Below are positions 11,272-22,360 of a stretch of DNA of 64,000 bases, piece after piece. How positions within the stretch are numbered: position 1 is the stretch's first letter; each line of letters starts with the position of its first letter. Position numbers and translations under genes: made by a program. The DNA lies in assembly GCA_028532985.1 (NCBI GenBank), contig JANCIK010000007.1, forward strand, positions 372,001 to 436,000, written 5' to 3'. This stretch comes from Stropharia rugosoannulata. Taxonomy: Eukaryota; Basidiomycota; Agaricomycetes; Agaricales; Strophariaceae. Under the pieces are notes generated by a model, which had not been told where the DNA came from, searched no databases, and saw only the letters and a list, made by a program, of their open reading frames with translations.

Positions 11272-12832
11272 CTAATTATTGCCTTCGTGATTCAAAGGCC
11301 CCTCAGCTTCAACTTCATCAACCATATTCTCAAACTCCTTTAGGTTTACCTTTCCCTCACAATACTTCCTCCAAGCTGCTGCTAAAGTGTTTGAAGTGAC
11401 GATAGCAGCGACAAGCTGCTGGAAATCAGGGTCTTCAGTGGTCAGATCAACATTGGGGACTCCTGTTCCATGAAGCCTTTTAGGCTGCCAGACAATACAA
11501 GTGTTTGTTGCTTGCTGGATACGAATCCCATATTCTGGAAGAAAGAAGTTTCCTCCATACGACACACAGTTATGGGAACGATGCAGGGTAAGCATTGCTC
11601 CATATGTGTGGGGGTGACCTTCCTTATGCATATGCCTATAAGTTAAAGTGGATGATCAGAAATGGCGATATAGCGACAAGAGAAATATACCTTGAATAAT
11701 TTCTTGTGATAAAAGCTCCTGGTGGGGCAAGACCAGTACCAAAGAAATCATATGACTCATGGGGCAGAGACACAGTATACTTTGTAACATTGGTAGTTGT
11801 TACCTTCTCCATCGTTTGAAGGAATTTTAAGCACCTTTGAAAAGTTCTTGATATTAGTCGTCACCTCCTCAGGAAGCTGTTTCTCCATAAGCTGCCATAT
11901 AAAGGCAAACAAATTGGAACCCTTGATGTTGGCCTCAACCCTTTTATCGTCCAAAAGTTTCTTCTTTGATGCAACGATGTTTCGGACCCAGCCAAACTCG
12001 CATCGGCTTCTGGCACCTGCAGACCAACCAAGCTGAACAAGCTTCCCAGGATCTTCTTTCTATAAGAAATATTAGTATAAGTTACAAAGACAGTAAACAA
12101 GAATACCCTAAGATTTTGGCGAATGTTAGTCTGAAACTCGGCAGTATCCTTCGCCCATTTGAGAGCACCCTTATGCTTGCAAAAGCCATGAATAACAACC
12201 CCAACAATTTCGCCAGTTTCAGAGTCTTCGAGAATCACATTCTCATCAGGACCAATGTCCAAAGAAAGTCTAGAAGGATCGAGCAGATGTAATGGCTTTC
12301 GAGGAATCCTAGCATCGGCCTGTTTGCCTACTGTAAAATGGTCCCTCCATTTGTCCATGATTTCCTGATTCTCGGTGATGATATGCATAGGGGGCGGGTA
12401 GTAGTCGCTTTCAGCCAGTTTCTGAACCTTTACCCTCTTGATGCCTTTAAGAAACTCGTCCCGATCCTTGTTAGTCCAGTTAAGTCTAGTTGCTTTGGTA
12501 CAGTTGGATTTTCTCTTTTTATACGACTTTGCTGCAGTTTTTCCAGCTTTATAGGCAGCAAACAAAGTAGGGAAGCGTGTATGGCGAGGTGGAAGAGCAG
12601 ATGTGATTGTTTCATATATGCTAGGAAAGGAGCTACCAGAGAAATAGACTGCACCGAGTTCGGAGGCTTTGGCAGAAGCTGCAAAGGCAGCTCTATTATT
12701 AGATTTGAGATAGCGAAGAGCAGTAGTGTCAGATTCTAGAAACTGAAGTAAGGATTCCAGGTCTTTCTTGGAAATAGTAGAAACAGTAGATTGGGCAATG
12801 CGAGCTTTGGCTGGCTTCGAAAGGCGAGCCAT
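11272..12832 (-). pseudogene. JBP/TET-like 2OG-Fe(II) dioxygenase, probably frameshifted
   Basis: The start is ATG at 12832. Exons are 12832-12107, 12059-11691 and 11635-11272, with GT-AG introns of 47 and 55 nt. The basic N-terminal half (Lys/Arg-rich, about residues 95-160) could bind DNA. The C-terminal half carries an oxygenase-like fold signature: an HKE (H-x-E, usually H-x-D) iron site, then GGNFFLPEYGIRI (the strand seen as GGxLxLPxLGIxI in JBP/TET proteins), then a distal RLHGTG histidine. Such enzymes oxidise 5-methylcytosine or thymine in DNA, and basidiomycete copies often travel with transposons. Exon 2 is one base out of register around 11815-11830: the early part reads one frame and the SYDFFGTG part another. 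So this copy has a 1-bp indel or an unresolved splice. H-x-E in place of H-x-D is atypical. Confidence 0.5.
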
Positions 12833-14885
12833 TCTGGCAATGTGGTGGTTGCTGATGAAGATTAGATAAAGAATTAAATTTGGCGATCAAGCTTGAACAT
12901 CGATCAGGTAAGCGACACCAGCCAAATACCACCACTGCTGTTACTCTTTCTGTCCTGTTTCTGTCTTTTTACTGGCTTTGGGCCCACTCAACCCTTTCCT
13001 GCTAGTGGATCTAAAGACATTGGTTATACACTTCTTACAGGCTATAGTGGGGTTTTAATCTTGCTTAAGTCATAGTAAGATGTGGATTGCTAGTGTCTGG
13101 GAGATAACCATAGTGCAAAGGGTGTAGGCTGGGGATATAGCATTCTTCTCACATTTGCACCTTCAAGAACATCTTAGTCCTCTGCAAACCATCTCCAAGA
13201 TCATGCCAATCCATCCTGTACTAGACAAGTACCATCTTATAGGTGTCAAGTGCCCTTAGGACACAATTTTCGTCATATATCTGCCAATAACCAACCAAAC
13301 AGTATGATTTTAGCATTTCCTGATTCGTCTCATTAATACCTATCCAACAGTACCATTCATTGCACGATTTAGTGGGTATAAAGGCGATGTCGATACAGGT
13401 GTCCTCCTTCCCTAGATGGGACAGATTAATTCATAGGTGCGCTTCCAGCTGTCCTGAGTCCTTCAAACTTTGGGAACACTTACTGAACTACATTAGGTAC
13501 CTGCCTCTACAACGGCTTAATTTATGGAGCAACCAAGCATCCTGCATCTAAAGTTGTGTCCAACTTCGGAGTTTTGAGGTATCCCATTGATTCTGGCATA
13601 GGTTCGTCTTCCATCTCTTCAATTCTTGCAATGCTGAATTCACCTTGATTTTAGCTTTCCAACGAGCCCTCAAACGCTTCATATCATTGCTTGGAACCCG
13701 AAATCACTTATGTGCTCCTCCTCCTCCTCCCTCCCCCAGGTAAAGTACTTCATATCTTGGGTTCCTGTTCGTATTTTTACCTAATTCTTTTTAGAGTCTT
13801 TTACTACACATAGTTATAGACTATTCGTCTAGGTTTTGGCAGCCGATAGGCCCTCAATATCCGACCTCCCTAATGACCATATGACTACTGCTGCAGAGTT
13901 GAATATCATCTCCTTCCTTCAATTTTCAACAAAGGCTTTCGCAACTTGGCATGTTTATTCACCATCTATGTGGGGTTTGAACGTGTTCCTTACACAAATT
14001 TTGAGATTCCTGGATGCCTGTGAGTAGCTATGTCCTCCTCCATCTCCCTGTCTTGGACTAATTTTGCTCTAAGTCAAGAACAACTTCCTCAATTGCCTCG
14101 CGGTTTTTTGGAGCATCTTCATGTTGATTCAAGCTTTCTAACGAGCCCTTGAACGCGTTATTCCGAGCAGAATTATCATCTTCATAAGCGCCCTATCAAT
14201 GTTTTGTATAATATGTATCTAGTCTTGTTAGGGTCAATATATAACTTGTTTTGTATAAGAATTTTGAATAGTACTTGTTAAATGGCAAATGCATTTCATG
14301 TATTTTGCATACCAAATCAATCAATATTACATTCGCAACTCTGCCCAAAGTTTCCTGTTGTAGTCCCGGAATCATTAACAATAATCACATGATTTATTTA
14401 CCAGCTTGAGACCTTTCACTTGACTTCGCTTTCGAAACCCCAAATTTCATGCTTCCCAATAGTGATGAGGTTGAAAGCTCAGTTTACTATGAACAAGAAA
14501 GAGTAATTACTATAACCTTGCCATTCCCGAAACAGCCTGCTAATTACTAGTACTTATAGTATTTGCTTGCTCCTGCTACTTCCGATGATGCAGCTCCTGA
14601 GAACATTGACTCTTCCGACTCTTCCCAAGTATGTATTTCTCTACACATCCTTTTTAATTAATAACTGGTCTAGTAAATATGTATACCAAACTATATGGTA
14701 GAGCTGTACTCGGTAGTCGCTATCTTTTTATATTATATAAGCCATTCCAGCTTAGTCAGACCGGAAATAGTTGCTCGTATCGTGTCTTTCCCTTCGTAAA
14801 ATATACACCTGGCAATTACTTCCTGCTTATAAGCATTCATTTTTGCAAGCTTACTCATACTGCTTTCTATTTGTTTTCTATCCCT
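12833..14885. other. Spacer between divergent genes of the 8-kb element
   Basis: This two-kilobase interval separates the left-reading oxygenase-like gene and the right-reading DUF6532-like gene and must hold both promoters. I see no supported gene. A phrase AGCTTTC(C/T)AACGAGCCC occurs twice (near 13660 and 14130), in similar contexts ending in (A/G)AACGC. Positions 14249-14287 recur in the insert within A2 pol. Clear GT-AG exons could not be assembled from the short open frames here. Confidence 0.5.
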
Positions 14886-16821
14886 ATGGCCAACACCAGA
14901 AGCACTACCTCCCAAGCGAAGTCTGGTTCCAGCAAGTCGGCAGCATCGAAAAGGAAGCCAAGAGCTTCTAACAAGGGAAAGAATTTAACTATAAATGATA
15001 TACCTCAGGACATGATACAACAGATACTCAAGCAGCATGCGAGTACTTCAAAGCAAGCTGAGGCTGAGAAAGAAGAAGGTATGTATTTGTCTCCTTGCTG
15101 AAACGATACTAATGGGTTTGGCTAGAGATTACTGCTCGCAACAAAAGACTTATGGGCGAGGAAAACAAGAATGAAAAAGACTCTGATGGTAATGAAGAAG
15201 ACAGCAATAGAGCAGCTAAATGACCAAGAGTTGACAATCTCAACAGGGAAGAACTCGACATAGGCAATCAGGTTTTTGGCGAAGCGACAAATACTAACAG
15301 GCATGATGGGGATACTACTGACAATAGTTTGGAAGATGGGGAAAATGAAGGCAATGAAGAGGATCATGACGATGGGGTTAATGATATTCCTATGGCCGGA
15401 AATGAGGTATGTTCTCTACTAGTACTATCGGTATATACTATACTTATTCTTCTTATCATATATAGATTATTATTTTATCGGATTCCGAGCATAAAGTAAG
15501 CACTTTGTAGCTATTCAATATAGAACTAATCTTGAATAATATTCTATAGTCATCGAAGAGGCTTGGGACTCGGCAATCCCAGGAGTCTGTGGCAACCTCT
15601 TTCAAGAGCTCTGCACTGTTGTCAACAACCTCCTCTAAGACTTCTGCTTCGTTTTTGGAAAGTCAGAACAGTGGGTTTTCCTTGCACTCAAAGAAGGTGA
15701 CGAAGCATAGTTTGCCACCATATGTTATGGATACAGCTATAGAGGCAAAGAAGTATCTTCGCTTTAACATGGTGTATAGCCCAAGCTTCTGGACTGCTGG
15801 GGTAGGTCCAGACCGAATCGATGCTTGCTGGACAGCTTTCTGTGAAGCTGCTAAGCAAGGCGATAATACCCCCCTTGTTATCCAGGTTTCAAAGGAAAGA
15901 GCTACAAAGCCACTCGTCATTCGCTATGTGAGTACAAGTTATATTATTTCGTTTGGTTAAGTATTTTGACTAGTACTAGATCTCCTATGCTCGTTCACAA
16001 TTCATGAGCTCGGTAATTACTGCTGCCCGAAGTGCGACCCAGAATGCATATGGGCTTGGTATCAATAAGAAGAAAGATCAAGAAATTATCACCTGGCTCC
16101 TGGAAAAGGCGAAGTTCATGTACGATCAAGTTGATACAACTGTAAGTAATATTTTTTCATAATTTAACATACTAATAGGAGTATTAGGCCAAGACGACTG
16201 GAGGACAGCCATTCAAGTCAGAGAAGATGCTTCATATAATTGAAGAGTTGTGGTTCAAGACTGCAACACGAGCAAATAGTTCGACAACTCTGGTTACTCG
16301 GCAATTAGCAATAGACAAGGCATTACCACCATCGATGTTTGCGATTACTTTAGCAGCTGTATGTTTCTATTAATGTTACTTTATTGCTAGTCTATCCTTA
16401 CTCACAATTGGTTTAGATGGAGCATTCGTTACAAGAGCTCAAGGAAGGCCATGGTACAAAGAGTCGGAAGAATTTTGACGAAACGACTATTAGAGTTTTG
16501 TACAGTGCTTCTGCTATTACTTATTACCTTGCACTACTAATCATATTGCTATAGATATAGTCGCCATATGGGTAACTGGATGGTTCTCGAGCAGAAGTCT
16601 AGTGGATGGGCTTTAAAGTGGAGGCAAGATGCTTTCCAACAGCTATGGTAGGTTTAATTTGTTCGCTGGTTTTTTCCCTTACTAATTATGTTTATAGCTC
16701 GTCAGATATGTTTATTGGGTATGACGAAACAGATGATTTAGCAGATTTTGATTTCGGAACTTTGAATGCGACTATACCAGTACTACCAGAGGCAGAGCCA
16801 GCATTACCACTGGATTTGTAG
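14886..16821 (+). CDS. DUF6532-like protein, nine exons, one in-frame TGA
   Basis: Nine exons join with phases that all agree: 14886-15078, 15126-15406, 15466-15495, 15550-15927, 15980-16141, 16188-16358, 16417-16499, 16555-16647 and 16698-16821, giving 504 residues. The N-terminus is Ser/Lys/Arg-rich, followed by a long acidic, disordered stretch. From about residue 220 a helical domain resembles the DUF6532 family abundant in Agaricomycetes (RSQFMSSVITAARSAT, then TWLLEKAKFMY, then PPSMFAITLAAMEHSLQEL). The function of that family is not established. TGA at 15221-15223 interrupts the acidic linker, and CGA (Arg) would restore it; with the frameshift in the neighbouring oxygenase-like gene this suggests mild decay of the element. 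The family call is by eye only. Confidence 0.55.
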
Positions 16822-17525
16822 TTTATACTGTTATCTAGCCTTCTTTTATAATGCCTTCTTTTATAATCGTTCTTTTGATTCCTCGTATACTTATTTTAGA
16901 TAAAAGGCTACAATTAATACACTATTTTGAGCGATTGCAAAGTCTCATAAGATCTCTAAATAGCTTTCTAAGGTTGCTAATGTGCTATAGAGAAGTGTTT
17001 TAAAGATACTACGAGATATCACAAGAGTCTTCTTTTGTACTCTTTTAGGTCTTTCTAAAGCTCTAAAAATGTTTATATTTTTTAAAAAAAGACATTATGT
17101 TGTGCCTTTATATCTTTAAGTGGGTTTATTTGTTTCTCTTAGTGTCTACAAAAGCTATTAATATGCTATATAAAGACCTTGTTTGAATCTTTTAGGATCT
17201 TTAAATATGCCTGATAATGTATTAATGTGGTTTTTATATATCTTTTAAATGTTTAGCAAGGTCTTTTATTATACTTTATTTGAAGCACTTGATGTCTTTT
17301 GATTGCTTCAAGAGCGCTTTAAATTACTTTTTTTTGCTTTTTTTTAAGAACTGTGATGTCTTAAAGTACACTTTTTATTGTCTTTTATTGCTTCATAAAG
17401 TCTTTTTAATGTCTTTTTAACTTTTATACCTGGAGACTTTGCTTTTTAAGTCTCCTAGAGACCCAGGTCTCCTGGGGTCTTTTTAAGTCTTTTTAAGTCT
17501 TTTTGAAAAATTAAAAGACTTTTTT
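16822..17525. other. AT-rich arm with CTTTTTAAGTCT repeats
   Basis: This gene-free stretch is dominated by variants of TCTTTTTAAGTC and AAGTCTTTTT, matching in style the left arm of the element (9545-9780, AGTCTTTTTAGCC, AGTCTTTTTTATG). Close to the TIR, TTTTTGAAAAA and TTTTTTCAAAAAA can form small hairpins. Repetitive subterminal sequence of this kind is typical of transposase-binding arms. Confidence 0.5.
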
Positions 17526-17547
17526 CAAAAAAGTGTTTTTCCTGATG
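17526..17547 (-). repeat. Right TIR of the 8-kb element
   Basis: Read inward on the minus strand it starts CATCAGGAAAAA and continues CACTTTTTTG. TA follows at 17548-17549. Confidence 0.75.
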
Positions 17548-17673
17548 TACAGCCGTGCGCAGCTGCACAAAAGGCAAGCATGCCCATGCTTGGGCATGCT
17601 CTGCTCACATGTCCTTGTCCTTAAGTAGATTGTAGGTAACCATAAAGAATAAATTGTAGAGCAGTCACTAGCC

Positions 17674-18314
17674 TTAGCTAGCAGTATCTGTGCCTGCAGT
17701 ATCATCTGCACTGGTGGTCTCACCCCGCCCACTTTCACTGCTACTGGTATTTACATCCATGTAAGTAAGCACAACCTTTGCTTTCTTTTGTTGGCTGGCC
17801 AGAAGGAGAGTTTCCATGTGAGCAGGCTGACCAGTTTCTGAGGGCATTGTGTAAAGTAAAGGAGTAGTAGGAGCAGTCAATAATAGTAAACCAGGACCAT
17901 CAAGTACTTCAGCATTCATTGACACAGTTCTGAGGCTTGCATTTCTGCCTTTTGTGTGAGGTACAAGGGCCCAATGAACTTGTGAGTGCTTCAAAATATA
18001 TTGGTACTGTCATGACTCTACTACATGGGTAAGTTATTATTTGTGAGCGCATGCTCTGGTGATGTGAGCCGGCCCCAATAATCTCAATACATTGCCAAGC
18101 AATCTGTGTATCAGAGCAGTAACATTACCTGAAGGTCACCACACTCAAAAAAGGAGTATATACTAAAGTAGTAGTAGTAGAAGCGGCCGGTGGCAATGGG
18201 ACTGGGCAGTTCCACTGGCAGCTTGTGTTTGTCAGCGCAATAACATGCACGGTCCCACGCTGATGAGGTTATCCTGCTGCTTGTTGCTTGCCTGTTATTG
18301 TCGTCAACATCCAT
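17674..18314 (-). CDS. Small two-exon gene of unknown function
   Basis: On the minus strand an ATG at 18314 opens a 60-residue exon ending before a donor at 18128 (CAG|GTAATG). A second coding stretch from about 18007 to 17674 follows an acceptor such as GACAG. It ends in a Ser/Thr/Asp-rich tail. The second exon has an ordinary soluble-protein composition. I recognise no domain. It lies just left of the A1 LTR and just right of the 8-kb element, and could be a host gene fragment or part of an older element. Confidence 0.35.
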
Positions 18315-18496
18315 CCAACATTCATCTGTTCTTCATCTCACTACTTGAATTTTTGAAGAATAGGGACCTAAGGTATATTGAATATTGAGGTGAGTCTTGG
18401 TATACAATACATATACACTGAGTTTTCATGTACATTCTTTACAGATAATTTACAGATCAGAGATGAGTAGTATGGTGGCTTGGAGAGTCACTACAT

Positions 18497-19698
18497 TGAG
18501 AGGTCTACTGCGTAGCTAGACTTGAATTTGCGAAACACAACACACACACAAACCCAGCGGAGCGAGATCCTATCCCTTAGATCGAGCAAACACCCTCAAC
18601 TAAACAGCTAGTATAATCTATGCTCTGCTCTGGTTCCCGTTCTGGGCATGCAATGCACGCACCTCGTGTCCTCTAGTCTTTGTAATAGCAAGTAGTGCCT
18701 GCAAGTTCGTTTGTAAGGAGGGGTTTAATTCTAGTAAATCTCGGATAGAGCCCAGTTGCTAGTGGCGTGTGCTAGGCAAAATTATAAATGAAATAAGTTG
18801 TTTTTAGCGAACAGCTTTGCTGTGCGCACTTCCGGGTCCGGTGACCTCGATGCGATGTGCAGACTCTCCAAAGTCCAGAAATCCAAGACTCTCCAAAGTC
18901 TTTCACCCGGCAGTGCAGTCTCACAGTCTAAACACTACAGTGCAAGTTTCCGTACACGGTTGTACTGACTCCTCACTGAGCTCTCCAAATGACCCGGTGG
19001 CCAGAAGCTATCCAAAACTCCTATGATTCACAAATACTTCACAGTTAAAACCCTAACAAAAGCTAAACACAGCCCGCTGACGGCCTGGGACGGAACCCAG
19101 CACACAGATCTAGTGGGTAGACAATTGCTTAAATTACTATAGACAAGGATACAGGTTTATATGTGATGCACGCATGTGTACTAATATAATAATAAGGTAA
19201 AGTAAATACTAGCAACACACGGCCAAAGGTCCGCGCATCGCATCCGGGCTTCCCTCTAGTGTCCCAGCCCCTTGGCATTCGCTGCGCGCATGTCGTTCAT
19301 TCCCTCGGGCTTTTGCGCATCTTTTGATGCGCGCCGCCACGGTCACATGATGTGTGGACTTAGACAAATTCTGCCTTTGCGATGCGCGCACAGCCCTTCA
19401 CACCGCCCTTGGTACTCGCTCAGCTGTACTCACACCGCACTTCGCTGGTGCTTAACCGTTCTACGCCTCTCCGATTGCTCGCACAGATGACCAGACTATG
19501 CACTTTAGACTGTGCAGCTCGCTGACTGATCCCTCTCGCAATACGGTGCGCGCAGGCGCTTACAGTCATAAAAGCGCGCTGATAGCTATAGACTATGAGG
19601 CAGGCTCAACTCTAGTCTCTCTGTGTTTCCCGCGCGCAGCTATCCCACTAACGGACCTTCTAACTGTTTACACCCGTAGCCAAAAAGCAGCCCTGTCA
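18497..19698 (-). repeat. LTR, family A (outer left)
   Basis: The LTR is 1202 bp, starting TGAGAGGTCTAC and ending GCCCTGTCA on the plus strand. It keeps an ATTACTATAGACAAGG segment (about 19133-19215) that is deleted from the middle LTR (33221-34365) but present in the right outer LTR. Several CG dinucleotides of the middle LTR are TG or CA here. TGCGCGCA-type motifs recur throughout. Confidence 0.93.
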
Positions 19699-19735
19699 TC
19701 TCCCCCCCACTAAAATCTTGACTGTCCTCAGTCAA
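19699..19735 (-). promoter_or_regulatory. Polypurine tract and adjacent palindrome (A1, LTR-proximal copy)
   Basis: Directly inside the LTR the plus strand reads TCTCCCCCCCAC, which is a polypurine tract on the element strand and the expected primer for plus-strand DNA synthesis. A palindrome follows at once (19718-19735): TTGACTG, four bases (TCCT), CAGTCAA. The same pair of elements recurs before ORF2. Confidence 0.85.
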
Positions 19736-20237
19736 TTTCAGGTGCGCGCATCGCATCCTCGATAGCAATTCACCATTATCCCGTTTCCCTGCCTACGGCT
19801 CAGCTACTGCCTTACGCGGCTACTACGGCGCCTCCGCCGGAGTCACTATCTCTATCCATCCTCTTTCCTTCCTTTTCAGGCATCCCCGCCCGATTTTTCT
19901 TGACTAGCTTATTTTAGGCAACCGCCACCGCGCTCATACGCGCACCGCACTTCCTGCTGACTTCCTTCTTGAGTCATTCGCCTAGGCAGGTCTTTTCTTT
20001 TCCTTTTCGGAGCCTTGCCGGACCTTCTTTTGGCGTTACACTGTTCTAGCATATTGCCGGTAAGTTTACTCGACATGCGCTCATCGCCGTCCGCTTCTCC
20101 CATACTCCAGAATTTTCCTTCGCCATTCTCTCCTGCGTATATAACCAGTTCCCTTGCCCTTCTCGTTCTCTCTTTCTCTCGCTTCCCTTTCTTAGTCCCT
20201 ACTGCTTCCCTTTATCGTGGCTTCTCATCAGGACTTC
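19736..20237 (+). promoter_or_regulatory. Upstream region of ORF1 (A1) with TATA box
   Basis: This 500-bp pyrimidine-rich spacer is conserved with A2 (34403-34918). TATATAA at 20138-20144 lies 100 bp before the ORF1 start codon and is present at the same place in A2 (34805-34811). Identity between A1 and A2 falls abruptly just before the ORF1 ATG. Confidence 0.65.
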
Positions 20238-22360
20238 ATGGCTTTTAATCAAATTAGCGCGTTTCGCAAGCAAAGGACCGCCGACCGTGCGCGCGAGCTA
20301 ACCGACCACTTCCACCATCTTCGGCCCGCTCTTGCTCAGTACAATACTTTAGAAGACTTGAGCGCGCGCAGTGAACTGTCGCCAGCCGAAATTACACAGT
20401 TCCATTCCCTGCGCGAACAGTTCGGTTTTGCGCTCGAGCACCACCTCTTGGCTTTCCCAGTTGACGCTTCCCACCACGCGGGCACTCGCGAGCTCGTACT
20501 CATCCTGTCACTGCTCGCCTTTGAAAACGATGACCCCGTGTATGGCTGGGCTTCTACTGACCCAACCCAGCGATCCGTGTGGTACACGGAGTCGGATGTT
20601 GAGCCGGTACGTTCTGTTTTCTTTGCATTACTGCGATGCGCTTATTTCCTCTCTCAGCTTCCTTCTTACAAAAGCGCGTTTCTCACCGCCTTTCCAGCCT
20701 CCTGGTCACCTGGGGCTGAACCCGAGCCGCGCCTTCAGTACTCGCCACCTCCCGCAATCGAGCAGGACGTGGTCATGGACGAGCCCGAGGCGGAGGCGAA
20801 CCCCCTCGTCATAGAAGAGTCCGCGCACCCAACTGAACCGGGGCGCGCTTCTCCCTCGTCGACTCCCCTGCCTCCTTCTCCTGACGCACCTTCGAGATCC
20901 GTATCTCCCATCATTGTCGACTCGGTGCCAGCGGTGCCTCCCAAACGTAAGCGCACCTCGCCCGTCGCCACTCCGCCGCCTTCTTCTGTGCGCGCATCTC
21001 CCGCTATTGTCGACTCCACCATCGCCGCTTTCGTCAAACGTAAGCGCACCTCGCTTGTCCCTATTTCGGCCTTGCCCATCCCACCCGTTCCTACGGCAAA
21101 GCGGGCGCGCAAGGTCGCTACGGCTTCAGGTAATGTATCCTGCTCACCCCTTTTATTCTTGTTCCTAATACCTTTTTAGCACTTCCGCCGGCCCCAGCCG
21201 GGTCTTCCAAGAAGCGCGCACCCGCCTCAACTTCCTCTTCTGGTGCGCGCACCAAAGTCGCCCCTGTGGTCCCCTCCTCTAGTGGTGTAACTGAGCTCTC
21301 CCGCCTCGAGGGAGTAGATTCTTCTAAGTCTGCCTACCAGTCGACCTACCCCGTGTATAACATACTTCCGGGTGTCTACTCAGCCTCTCTTGCTCTAGCT
21401 GGCAAGCCCCTTCCTGACGCTATCTCCATGTCTCAGCTCCCTTCTGAGAATCAGCTAGAGGCTGCGGTCGTGGTAAGTTTCCCCTTTTTCTTTCTTTTGT
21501 TATCTTCTCTTCTAATTTCTGCTTATCTAGCCTGGGCTCTCCTGCTCCCTCTGCGATCGTTCTTCCAACAGTTCGGGCAAATTGGCGCCTCATAGAATAT
21601 TTTGTTTGCTGCGCGGCCCTGGCAAGAAGTGCGCCAAATGCCGCCTCAATAGCCGCGGTCCTTGTTTTCAGGCGATGACGGGTCCTGAGCTCGACCGCGC
21701 CTTGGAGGGGTCTGCCGGTTGGCATCGTACCTCCCCAAGTGGTGAGCGCATTCCCTTTTCTTTCTATTCTTTTCCTTTTGTATTGACCTGATCTTTTTAG
21801 AACTGCGCGCATCGTTCGCCCGCCTTGAAGCTTACCGCCAACAGGCGCGCGCCGTGGAGGAGACCCGTCGCGGCCTCCAGCGCCTGCACTTCGCTGAACT
21901 TATTCAGCTCGTGCAATTGGCCCAGGCGATGGCAGCGACTATGCCCACGAACGTCATCATTGGATCCCGCTTTGCTGACTGCGAGACCTTTGATGCGCTC
22001 CGGTCAATGGATCTCACAGCTCTCTGCACGTCGTACGATGCGCTTTGCCAGCCCTTGGATCCCGAGCATCCTATCGAATTCGTTCCTCGCTCTTCTTTTT
22101 ACGATCCCGCGCATCCCCGTCACGAACCTTCCACCTCTGGGTCCGCAGAACAATCCTCTGATGCTACTAAAACCGTCCCGCGCGCGCAGCGCACCTCCAG
22201 CCCTGCCGCCTCCAAGGCGAGTTCTTCGAAAGGCAAGGGGGCGAGTTCTTCGAAGGGCAAGGGGAAAGCTCCCTCTCGTCCCTATAAGTCCGCGTCCGTT
22301 GTTCCCGAGTCGAGCCCTGAGGCTTCCTGTGATGAGGACGGGCACGCTACGGAGGCTTAG
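20238..22360 (+). CDS. Antisense ORF1 (A1): Cys-rich zinc-binding-like protein, five exons
   Basis: Exons 20238-20606, 20658-21129, 21180-21472, 21531-21741 and 21801-22360 give 634 residues with all phases matching. The start is the ATG of MAF, shared by all three copies. The N-terminal domain (about 1-125) is helical and ends near the conserved LPSYK that opens exon 2. A long Pro/Ser-rich, acidic linker with two PKRKRTS/VKRKRTS basic patches (possible nuclear localisation signals) follows. A conserved module then contains YQSTYPVYNILPGVY and a Cys cluster in exon 4 (CSLC, CLLRGPGKKCAKC, GPC) that could bind zinc. A helical segment (FAELIQLVQLAQAMAAT) and a Ser/Lys-rich tail end it. No known family is recognised. 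It may be a nuclear nucleic-acid-binding protein; that is inference. Confidence 0.85.

Larger units (their letters stand above)
9521..17547. mobile_element. 8.0-kb TIR element carrying JBP/TET-like, DUF6532-like and F-box-like genes
   Basis: The two ends are inverted copies of a 22-bp sequence with one mismatch: CATCAGGAAAA, one variable base, then CACTTTTTTG (9521-9542; inverted at 17526-17547). Both ends are bordered by TA (9519-9520 and 17548-17549). Inside are two genes reading left (9824-11069, 11272-12832) and one reading right (14886-16821), with AT-rich arms rich in CTTTTTAAGTCT. No transposase is recognised, so the element is non-autonomous or uses an unfamiliar enzyme. A 279-bp insert in the A2 pol gene (59327-59605) ends with the same 11-bp terminus and shares a 39-bp internal sequence, supporting mobility of the family. 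Confidence 0.7.

Noticed and set aside
13360..14027. Short plus-strand frames in the spacer of the 8-kb element
   Set aside because: None is longer than about 63 codons, and none could be joined by plausible introns to the neighbouring genes.
9521..17547. KDZ transposon (Kyakuja/Dileera/Zisupton)
   Set aside because: A JBP/TET-like gene suggested it, but no large KDZ transposase or Cys-cluster domain is present between the termini.
20735..21112. Long minus-strand open frame opposite ORF1 exon 2 (and similar ones at 22004-22345, 35364-35963, 43366-43650)
   Set aside because: They lie fully opposite confirmed exons in GC-rich, Pro/Ser-rich sequence where reverse frames stay open by composition, and are not conserved between A1, A2 and B.
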